A DNA stretch of 5,936 nucleotides. Source: CAZCWX01 sp964502465. Lineage in GTDB: Bacteria > Desulfobacterota > Binatia > Bin18. Shown here one piece after another: positions 1 through 4,677 of the stretch (its first letter is position 1; each line of letters begins with the position of its first letter). Location: NCBI GenBank assembly GCA_964502465.1, contig CAZCWX010000576.1, positions 1-5,936 of the forward strand, given 5' to 3'. The translations under genes were made by a program, and so were the position numbers. Under the pieces are notes generated by a model. The model saw nothing but the letters and a program-made list of their open reading frames with translations. It did not search any database and was not told the DNA's origin.

Positions 1-831
1 ACGACACTGAGACTGCAGCTCTCCTTAATGGAGCAAGGGATCTTGGTGCGCAAACGCACGGACAACTTGGAGGCCTACGACTCCTACTTACGCGGGAGAG
101 AGGCTCTTCTCCGCGCCCAGTACGATATGACCCAAAAAGAGGCGAATCTAGAGGCACGACAGCTGTTTGAGCGTGCCCTGGAGCTGGACCCGCAGTATGC
201 GGAGGTGTATGCGGAGTTGGGGATGACTTACTGGCTTGATTGGTTCTCTGGGTGGAATCGTACCGCTCAGACTCTGGAGCGGGCTGTTAAATTCGCGCAA
301 CAGGCTATAGCCCTGGATGGCTCTTTACCCATGCCTCATCAGCTATTGGGCTTGGTCTATGTATAGCAAAAGCAACATGAACAGGCTGTTGCTGAGGCAG
401 CACGGGCCGTCGCGCTCGATCCTAACTGGGCTGATGCCTATGCGGATTTGGGGGCAATTCTAGTCTTTGCGGGGCGGCCGGAAGAAGCCATCGGATTGAT
501 CGAGCAGGCGATGCGCCTCAATCCTCGGCATCCAGCCGTGTACCCGATGTCTTTAGGCTGGGCCTATCGCGTGGCGGGACGGTATGCCGAGGCGATTGCC
601 CCCTTGAAGAAAGTCCTCATCCTCAACCCTAATTATGTGCCCGTTCTCTTTAATTTGGCGATCTGCTACGCTGAATTAGGCAGGCAGGAGGAAGCTCGGG
701 CTGCAGCGGCAGAACTCCTCAGACTGGTTCCGAATTTCTCTGTAGAGGGGGCAAGGCAGTATCTCCCTTTTAAAGATCCAGCGGCGTTAGAGCGCACGCT
801 TGCCGGCCTGCGCAAGGCGGGACTGAAGTAG
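1..831 (+). pseudogene. TPR-rich C-terminal half of a class III cyclase/TolB-like family regulator, 5' partial, interrupted by an in-frame TAG
   Basis: The frame is open from base 1, so the true start lies left of the window. Family-like sequence (LRLQLSLMEQG) already precedes the ATG at 28, so that ATG is internal. The motif RTDNLEAYDSYLRG is followed by tetratricopeptide-type helical pairs (ARQLFERALELDPQYAEVYAELG, EQAVAEAARAVALDPNWADAYADLG, PEEAIGLIEQAMRLNP, AEAIAPLKKVLILNPNY), and the end FKDPAALERTLAGLRKAGLK is typical of proteins that join an adenylate/guanylate cyclase domain, a TolB-like domain and TPRs. The TPRs would serve in protein-protein contact or sensing. A TAG at 364-366 stops translation after LGLVYV, yet TPR sequence resumes immediately in the same frame with QKQHEQAVAEA. 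From memory of the family this position is usually Trp, so a single TGG to TAG change would explain it. The only start codon soon after it is a TTG at 448 with no clear ribosome site. The two halves are best read as one broken gene, although a sequencing error or readthrough remains possible. Confidence 0.82.
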
Positions 832-835
832 GTCG

Positions 836-1039
836 TCAACGATCGGCTTTTCTGGACTCTCGCTTCCGAGTGCGGTGAGAGGAGGAGGCAGGAGAGATGA
901 CAATCAACCGTGGCGAGAAGACAACCGCAATCTTTTCTCCCATATTCCGTAAGAACTTGCCTGGAATCAGCAAGCCCTCCTCTGTCATGATAAGGCCCTG
1001 GCTCTGATCGACGACCCCCAGGGAGTTCTTCTTGGGCAT
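836..1039 (-). CDS. Small AbrB/MazE-like (SpoVT-AbrB type) protein, second gene of an antitoxin-like pair
   Basis: This is a 67-residue protein. Residues 14-50 (QGLIMTEEGLLIPGKFLRNMG followed by EKIAVVFSPRLIVISP) show the swapped-hairpin pattern of AbrB/MazE/VapB-type DNA-binding domains: a strand, a Gly-Leu-Leu-Ile-Pro turn, a short helix, then a strand ending in I-V-I-x-P. The tail (SSSHRTRKRESRKADR) is strongly basic. Such domains usually act as antitoxins or transition-state regulators that bind their own promoter. The start ATG lies one base after the stop of the upstream gene (TGATATG), a classic sign of translational coupling, and no separate Shine-Dalgarno site is evident. The gene ends four bases from the convergent TPR gene, so there is no room for a third gene downstream. 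The family assignment comes from pattern recognition only. It could also be an unrelated small protein. Confidence 0.6.
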   Translation of the reverse strand: MPKKNSLGVVDQSQGLIMTEEGLLIPGKFLRNMGEKIAVVFSPRLIVISPASSSHRTRKRESRKADR

Positions 1040-1040
1040 A

Positions 1041-1232
1041 TCAAGCCGCGAAAGGGTTCTTGAGATGCGCTTCGCGCATACGTCGGCGCGTCTTGCGACG
1101 AGGTTTGAGCCGCAGATGCTCTTCTAGCGGGACCTCCTTGAACGCATAATCCGCGGTGGAATGTGTTTCCCAGAACCGTTCTTCCTGTTCCCAAGAGGGA
1201 AACTTAGGAAGTTTTTTTGAGTCGCGCGCCAT
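1041..1232 (-). CDS. Small CopG-antitoxin-like protein (PF12441-type N-terminus), first gene of an antitoxin-like pair
   Basis: This is a 63-residue basic protein. Residues 7-29 (KLPKFPSWEQEERFWETHSTADY) match the opening I recall for the CopG-type antitoxin family: K-x-P-x-F, then E-E-x-x-F-W-x-T-H-D/S-x-x-D-Y. The usual ribbon-helix-helix part is not clear. In its place is a short Arg/Lys-rich tail (LKPRRKTRRRMREAH) that could bind nucleic acid. AAAGGAG, read on the minus strand at 1251-1245, lies 12 bases before the ATG, which is a little far but supports this start. The gene is coupled to the AbrB-like gene by TGATATG. Its first 16 bases overlap, on the other strand, the nominal start of the decayed TolB-like fragment, so its promoter should lie inside that fragment. 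By family analogy the role would be autoregulation and toxin neutralisation, but no toxin gene is adjacent. Confidence 0.6.
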   Translation of the reverse strand: MARDSKKLPKFPSWEQEERFWETHSTADYAFKEVPLEEHLRLKPRRKTRRRMREAHLKNPFAA

Positions 1233-1306
1233 ATTTCCTACGCTCTCCTTTGTCCATATCCATTGCGGTCAAGAGGTCTAAAGTTGAAAGTCCAAAGCCT
1301 CGACGG

Positions 1307-1360
1307 GTGAGCACGAGCGTGCTCGTGTCCGTGTTCGTGTCCGTGTTCGTGTCCGTGAGC
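1307..1360 (+). repeat. Hexamer array GTGNNC (nine units), including a 12-base minisatellite
   Basis: Nine consecutive hexamers are read in phase with the TolB-like fragment. Most follow GTGNNC, and the core alternates GTGTCC and GTGTTC from 1325 to 1354. Each unit encodes Val plus Ser, Phe or Leu, so the array makes the membrane segment of that fragment. The left part also holds a 7-base inverted repeat, GAGCACG/CGTGCTC, separated by two bases (1309-1324). Arrays of this kind change length by slippage. Confidence 0.85.
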
Positions 1361-1406
1361 GTGGGGCTCATCGCAGGACTCGTCACTTTCTGGTTTCCCT
1401 CTCTTT

Positions 1407-1459
1407 CCCCATTCCCCATTCCGCCTTCCGCACTCTGCACTCCGGAGGCGCAGCCTCCG
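1407..1459 (+). repeat. CCCCATT heptamer pair followed by a GGAGGC-type hairpin in the linker
   Basis: Two exact tandem copies of CCCCATT (1407-1420) are followed by degenerate CCGCCTTCCGCACTC-like units. After these comes a perfect 7-base inverted repeat, CGGAGGC/GCCTCCG, with a 3-base loop (1443-1459). The stretch encodes only the low-complexity linker between the membrane segment and the TolB-like domain. It looks like dispersed intergenic-type repeat DNA that has entered or expanded within the reading frame. Confidence 0.6.
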
Positions 1460-1802
1460 TCCTTGCCGCTGCCTGACAAGCCCTCCCTCGTCGTCCTGCC
1501 CTTTGTCAACCTCAGTGGTGATCCCGAGCAGGAGTATTTCAGCGATGGCATCACCGAGGACATTACGTCTGACCTGTCCAAGATTTCCAGCCTCTTCGTC
1601 ATCTCCCGCAACTCTGCCTTCTTCTACAAAGGCAAAGCCGTGAGGCTGCCCGAGCTGAGTCGCGAGCTCGGGGTGCAGTACGTGGTGGAAGGGAGTGTGC
1701 GCAAAAGTGAAGTTATCGCGTAACTGCTCAGCCCTTTTCGTTCCCTAGAGACGGTTTACGACAGACAGGTCGTTTACGTCCTTTAGCCAGTGATTGCACT
1801 GT

Positions 1803-1832
1803 TTGACAACCCAGAACGGAACAGCTCATAAT
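1803..1832 (+). promoter_or_regulatory. Possible sigma-70 promoter for the antitoxin-serpin unit
   Basis: A perfect TTGACA (1803-1808) is separated by 18 bases from CATAAT (1827-1832), a five-of-six match to TATAAT. It lies about 115 bases upstream of the antitoxin ATG, in otherwise non-coding DNA. This is a consensus match only. No operator repeat could be assigned with confidence. Confidence 0.4.
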
Positions 1833-1952
1833 CGCCGCCTCCATGAGCGCGCCGTTCTCTCGGATGGAAAAAGGCTGGAGAGTCTCTTGCTCTGATGCGA
1901 TCCAGACGCTACGTTCAAGCAAATATTCGCTACTGCGAGAGAAGCAATTTCT

Positions 1953-2291
1953 ATGACTGATGTGGCTCCTCTGGAGATTCCAGCAACAGCCGCCGGCACG
2001 ACCGAGGCAACGGCTCCTGTATACCGCTATTTGATGCAGCAACCAGGCCACTGGATGCGCCAGGCCTTTTTTGTTGGTAGGCCAAAATTACCCGTGTCGC
2101 GTATCGTTGAAAGTATGCAAGCGAACAACCACACCATTGAAGAAGCAGCTCACAATTGGTCGCTCCCGGTGGCGGCAGTCGAAGAAGCGCTCGATTACTA
2201 CAGGCGCTTTCGTGACCTGATCGAGTCTGACGAAGCTGATGAATTAGCCCTGAGTGAAGAACTCGCACAACGACGTTCCTTCGAGCCGTGA
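1953..2291 (+). CDS. DUF433-like putative antitoxin
   Basis: This is a 112-residue acidic protein. Residues 44-83 (PKLPVSRIVESMQANNHTIE followed by EAAHNWSLPVAAVEEALDYY) have the shape of DUF433-type proteins: a basic R-I-V-x-x-M segment, then T-x-E-E-A-A, a W-x-L-P turn and a helix A-V-x-E-A-L-x-Y-Y. This is a small helix-turn-helix fold usually found as the antitoxin partner of a PIN-like DUF5615 toxin. The C-terminal acidic helix (FRDLIESDEADELALSEELAQ) would be the toxin-contacting part, by analogy. The first 22 residues are low in complexity and the ribosome site (GAGAGAAG) is weak, so translation could instead begin at the in-frame ATG at 2034. The stop overlaps a GTG (GTGA, 2288-2291) that opens an 11-codon stump resembling the start of the expected toxin. 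It therefore appears to be an orphan antitoxin lying 43 bases before the serpin, and it may still autoregulate the shared promoter. Confidence 0.65.
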   Translation: MTDVAPLEIPATAAGTTEATAPVYRYLMQQPGHWMRQAFFVGRPKLPVSRIVESMQANNHTIEEAAHNWSLPVAAVEEALDYYRRFRDLIESDEADELALSEELAQRRSFEP

Positions 2292-2323
2292 AACTCCTTG
2301 TTGATGTCATGTGGTTCGAGTGA
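2288..2323 (+). pseudogene. Eleven-codon stump of a probable DUF5615/PIN-like toxin gene
   Basis: GTG overlaps the antitoxin stop by four bases (GTGA), the usual arrangement in toxin-antitoxin operons. The reading VKLLVDVMWFE then stops at TGA. The opening V-K-L-L-V-D-x-M resembles the first strand of PIN-like DUF5615 toxins (M-K-L-L-L-D-E-x), whose early Asp belongs to the acidic active site. Everything after about the ninth codon is missing. The match is short, so this rests mainly on position and overlap. It could be a chance open frame. Confidence 0.45.
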
Positions 2324-2325
2324 GG
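2321..2325 (+). promoter_or_regulatory. Ribosome binding site deciding the serpin start
   Basis: TGAGG lies nine bases before the ATG at 2335. The site favours this start over the in-frame GTG at 2311, which would add eight polar residues before the signal peptide. It overlaps the stop codon of the toxin stump, so the two may be translationally coupled. Confidence 0.5.
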
Positions 2326-2334
2326 TTCACCAGC

Positions 2335-3555
2335 ATGAAAAATCTTATCGTCTTTGGCCTTTTCTTGTTTGCTTGTGGAGTCAATGGTATTGGTTGGGCC
2401 GCAGAAGAGCAGGTCGCCGGTGCGACTATAGACACAAGCAAAGTTGTACAAGGAAACACGGCTTTTGCCTTGGATCTGTATGGGCAACTGCGGAGCCGAG
2501 CAGGGAATCTGTTCTTTTCTCCTCTCAGCCTCTCGCTTGCTCTCGCCATGACGTATGTCGGAGCACAGGGCCAGACTGCGGAGCAGATGGCGACGGTCCT
2601 ACATTTCCCTGCCAACCAAGAACAGATGCACCAGGCCTTTGCTGCTATGAGCAAAGATCTTTTGGACCACAAGGAGAAAAAGTATCAGCTTCATATTGCA
2701 AACGCTTTGTGGGGACAGAAGGGGTATCATTTCCGCGATGCGTTCCTGCAGACGACCAAGACCTACTACGGTGCAGGGCTGAACGAGGTCGATTTTCGAA
2801 CCGCTGCTGAAGAGGCGCGTCAGACGATTAACGCATGGGTAGAAGAACAAACCAAGGAGAAAATAAAGGATTTGATTCCACCAGGGGCCCTCGATGCACT
2901 GACCCGTTTGGTTTTAACCAACGCGATTTACTTTAAAGGGGATTGGGTCCTACCCTTCAAGAAAGAACAAACCAAAGATGAAGCGTTCAAGGTATCGGCG
3001 ACTCAGCAAGTGACTGTGCCCATGATGCAACAGACTGCATTCTTCAACTATCTCGATGGAGAGGGCTTTCAAGCCTTAGAACTTCCATATGTCGGCGATA
3101 CGCTCTCGATGGTGGTCCTCTTGCCCAAAAAAATAGATGGCTTAGTGAATTTCGAGGGGTCGCTCTCGGTGGAGACACTGACCGAATGGCTATCCAAGTT
3201 GGAGTCACGAGAAGTCGTTGTCTCTCTACCAAGATTTACAATGACCGTAGAGTTTGCCCTCAAGGAGGTGCTTTCCGCTATGGGGATGCCGTTGGCGTTT
3301 AGCGGAGAAGCCGACTTTTCTGGTATCAGCGAAGCAGAGAAGCTGCACATCGCAGATGTGTTTCACAAGGCCTTTGTTGACGTGAACGAAGAAGGAACCG
3401 AAGCTGCCGCGGCGACCGGTGTCGTGGTCAGAACAACAGCTTTAGGTCCACCGCCAGCAGTGTTTCGTGCGGATCACCCCTTTCTCTTCTTGATTCGAGA
3501 TGTTCGCTCTGGGGGTATTGTGTTCTTGGGGCGGCTAGTGCAGCCGAAGGGGTGA
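2335..3555 (+). CDS. Secreted serpin (serine/cysteine protease inhibitor), inhibitory type
   Basis: The product has 406 residues, full length for a serpin plus signal peptide. Residues 1-23 are a Sec signal (hydrophobic core IVFGLFLFACG, likely cut after WAA). A Cys at 14 makes a lipoprotein unlikely but not impossible, because the lipobox LFAC is poor. Serpin landmarks in order are NLFFSPLSLSLAL (58-70, shutter region), LTNAIYFKGDW (194-204), FNYLDGEGFQALELPY and DTLSMVVLLP (247-274), and ADVFHKAFVDVNEEGTEAAAAT (350-371). The last of these contains the hinge E-E-G-T-E-A-A-A-A-T (362-371), the small-residue pattern of inhibitory serpins. The signature F-R-A-D-H-P-F-L-F-L-I is at 387-397. Counting from the hinge places P1 at Thr378, with Ala379 as P1'. 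The loop appears slightly longer than in animal relatives, so P1 could shift by one. Serpins trap proteases irreversibly by inserting the cleaved loop. The target is probably extracellular or periplasmic but cannot be named. The gene follows a toxin-less antitoxin, probably on the same transcript, and may have been acquired horizontally. Confidence 0.95.
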   Translation: MKNLIVFGLFLFACGVNGIGWAAEEQVAGATIDTSKVVQGNTAFALDLYGQLRSRAGNLFFSPLSLSLALAMTYVGAQGQTAEQMATVLHFPANQEQMHQAFAAMSKDLLDHKEKKYQLHIANALWGQKGYHFRDAFLQTTKTYYGAGLNEVDFRTAAEEARQTINAWVEEQTKEKIKDLIPPGALDALTRLVLTNAIYFKGDWVLPFKKEQTKDEAFKVSATQQVTVPMMQQTAFFNYLDGEGFQALELPYVGDTLSMVVLLPKKIDGLVNFEGSLSVETLTEWLSKLESREVVVSLPRFTMTVEFALKEVLSAMGMPLAFSGEADFSGISEAEKLHIADVFHKAFVDVNEEGTEAAAATGVVVRTTALGPPPAVFRADHPFLFLIRDVRSGGIVFLGRLVQPKG

Positions 3556-3580
3556 CGGACTCTTTCGGGAAAGCCTTTTC

Positions 3581-3612
3581 ACCCTCACCCTTACCCTCTC
3601 ACAAGGGCAGGT
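3581..3612 (+). repeat. Degenerate CCCTCACCC-type intergenic repeat
   Basis: The stretch ACCCTCACCCTTACCCTCTC plus ACAAGGGCAGG resembles the widespread proteobacterial intergenic repeat that reads CCCTCACCCTAACCCTCTCC followed by an AAGGGGAGAGGG-like arm. Here the second arm is worn (AAGGGCAGG), so the hairpin is weak. It lies 26 bases after the serpin stop. Identification is from memory of the repeat. Confidence 0.5.
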
Positions 3613-3642
3613 TCTTTCTCCAAGCCTTGTCTTTCCTGACTT

Positions 3643-3724
3643 CCTGGATTCCCGCTTTCGCGGGAATGACAAACACAATACGCTGTACCACTGTCCGTCA
3701 TGCCCGCGCAGGCGGGCATCCAGG
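3643..3724. repeat. Mirrored pair of REP-like hairpins (BIME-like)
   Basis: The first hairpin has arms ATTCCCGC and GCGGGAAT around TTTC (3648-3667). The second has arms ATGCCCGC and GCGGGCAT around GCAG (3700-3719). Their flanks are in opposite order: CCTGG before and GAC after the first, GTC before and CCAGG after the second. The whole block is therefore also an inverted repeat with a 26-base centre. Repeats of this type are scattered in many copies in proteobacteria-like genomes. Here they sit between the convergent serpin and oxidoreductase genes and could act as a two-way transcription stop, although neither hairpin has a U-run. Confidence 0.85.
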
Positions 3725-3764
3725 GCTTTCTCTGCTTTTCCTGTGCTGTAAAAACCTACGTGTC

Positions 3765-4610
3765 TTACGCAAACTTCGGAATAAGAGCCGCGTATTTGTC
3801 CAACATCGGCAGGACTCGGTCGCTGCCTGCAGAGGGAGCAAAAAAGACCGCGCGGTCAATTCCCATCTCCTGATACTGACGCAAGGCCCCTTCGTCAGCC
3901 GGAACACCAAAGATCGACACCGGAATCTCATTCTTCGAGCGACCCGCCTGCTCGGCAAGCGTATGTAACTGCCGAATCGTTCCTGGTAGGTCCTTGACGG
4001 TTCCGCCGACCGGAATCCAGCCGTCACAGTAGTTCACCACCCGATTCAGTCCTTTTTCAGAAAGCGTTCCAAGGACAATTGGTGGATGCGGTTTTTGCAA
4101 TGGCTTCGGGTAGCACCAGATCGGATCAAAGTTGACAAACTCGCCATGATATTCGGCTGCTTCCTGCGACCAGATCGCCTTCATGGCCTCGATGCGCTCG
4201 CGCAGCACCTTCCAACGGCGATTAAAAGGTGTGCCATGATTCTCCATTTCCTCGGCATTCCAGCCTCCGCCGATACCAAAGATCAACCGGCCATTGGATA
4301 ACTGATCGACCGAAGCGACTTCTTTGGCCAATACGATAGGATCATGCTCGATTACCAGGCAAATACCACTGCCGATTTTAATCGTTTTGGTAGCGATGGC
4401 TGCGGCTGTGAGCGAAACAAAGAGATCATGCGTATGCCAGTAGTCTTTTGGTAATTCACCGCCGCCGGGCCATGGAGAACGTCGGCTAGCGGGAATGTGG
4501 GTGTGTTCGGGGAACCACACCGACTCAAACCCACGCTCTTCGCACGCGCGGGCGAGTTCATCGGGCCGCATTGCATAATCCGTGGCGAACATCGTCACAC
4601 CAAGTTTCAT
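3765..4610 (-). CDS. LLM-class flavin-dependent oxidoreductase, probably F420-dependent (Rv2161c/TIGR03619-like)
   Basis: This is a 281-residue protein, full length for the luciferase-like monooxygenase (TIM-barrel) family. Visible landmarks are the N-terminal strand MKLGVTMFATD, the segment LARACEERGFESVWFPEHTHIP (19-40), the central block DPIVLAKEVASVDQLSNGR (90-108) with F-G-I-G-G-G-W-N (111-118), YHGEFVNF (144-151) and PKPLQKPHPPIVLG (158-171). The H-D-P-x-x-L-A-K-E-V-A-S-x-D-x-L-S-x-G-R block is shared by F420-dependent members, and the overall pattern recalls the Rv2161c subfamily. These enzymes use reduced F420 or flavin to oxidise or reduce organic substrates. The substrate here is unknown. 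A strong Shine-Dalgarno site (AAGGAGG, minus strand 4622-4616) lies five bases before the ATG and fixes the start. The CoA-transferase gene ends 67 bases upstream on the same strand, so joint transcription is plausible. The stop lies beyond a REP pair shared with the convergent serpin. Confidence 0.92.
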   Translation of the reverse strand: MKLGVTMFATDYAMRPDELARACEERGFESVWFPEHTHIPASRRSPWPGGGELPKDYWHTHDLFVSLTAAAIATKTIKIGSGICLVIEHDPIVLAKEVASVDQLSNGRLIFGIGGGWNAEEMENHGTPFNRRWKVLRERIEAMKAIWSQEAAEYHGEFVNFDPIWCYPKPLQKPHPPIVLGTLSEKGLNRVVNYCDGWIPVGGTVKDLPGTIRQLHTLAEQAGRSKNEIPVSIFGVPADEGALRQYQEMGIDRAVFFAPSAGSDRVLPMLDKYAALIPKFA

Positions 4611-4615
4611 AGCTG

Positions 4616-4622
4616 CCTCCTT
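4616..4622 (-). promoter_or_regulatory. Strong Shine-Dalgarno site of the oxidoreductase gene
   Basis: AAGGAGG on the minus strand, five bases before the ATG at 4610, is close to the full anti-16S consensus. It supports this start and suggests independent, efficient translation even if the transcript begins at the CoA-transferase gene. Confidence 0.8.
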
Positions 4623-4677
4623 AGGGTGAATGCTGAAGACTGTTCATGACAATTCACAGAGGGAAACTCAACCCCTG

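Larger units (their letters stand above)
1217..1723 (+). pseudogene. N-terminal fragment of a cyclase/TolB-like family regulator (membrane segment, linker and partial TolB-like domain)
   Basis: The open frame starts at a TTG with no good ribosome site, just after a TAG at 1205-1207, and encodes 168 residues. Residues 35-60 form a hydrophobic, probably membrane-spanning segment made of Val-x dipeptides encoded by a hexamer array. A Pro/Ser-rich linker (61-84) follows. Then comes LPDKPSLVVLPFVNLSGDPE, FSDGITEDITSDLSKIS, VISRNSAFFYKGKAV and SRELGVQYVVEGSVRK (to residue 163), the conserved first half of the TolB-like domain found between the cyclase or winged-helix domain and the TPRs in this family. 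In intact relatives the sequence continues with a stretch like DRVRITAQLIDA. Here it changes to SEVIA and a stop, so homology ends near base 1705. No cyclase domain precedes it. It is the complement of the part preserved at 1-831 but lies downstream of it, which suggests a second, truncated paralogue rather than a simple split gene. A short membrane-anchored protein cannot be excluded. Confidence 0.72.

Noticed and set aside
448..831. Separate TPR gene starting at TTG 448
   Set aside because: It is in the same frame as the upstream TPR part, with homology continuing back to the TAG. There is no ribosome site, so it is the second half of one broken gene.
1204..1611. Minus-strand frame of 135 codons containing NTDTNTDTNTDT
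   Set aside because: It is the mirror image of the hexamer array and overlaps the TolB-like coding frame, which has clear family motifs. No domain is recognisable in it.
1754..1778. Two GTTTACG direct repeats and an ACGAC/GTCGT inverted repeat as an operator
   Set aside because: The arms are short and lie upstream of the likely promoter. Chance cannot be excluded.
1728..2051. Minus-strand frame of 107 codons over the 1724-1952 gap
   Set aside because: No family resemblance, high Cys/Arg/Ser content typical of shadow frames, and it runs into the antitoxin gene on the other strand.
1951..2487. Minus-strand frame of 178 codons opposite the antitoxin and serpin start
   Set aside because: Antisense shadow of two supported genes. 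No motif was seen.
3560..3578. Short CTTTC/GAAAG hairpin just after the serpin stop as a terminator
   Set aside because: The stem is only five base pairs with a two-base loop and the downstream T-run is broken, so it is too weak to call.
3552..3968. Open frame of 138 codons after the serpin, with translated strings SWIPAFAGMT and HARAGGHPG
   Set aside because: These strings are the well-known false translations of REP-type hairpin repeats, and the rest lies antisense to the oxidoreductase gene.
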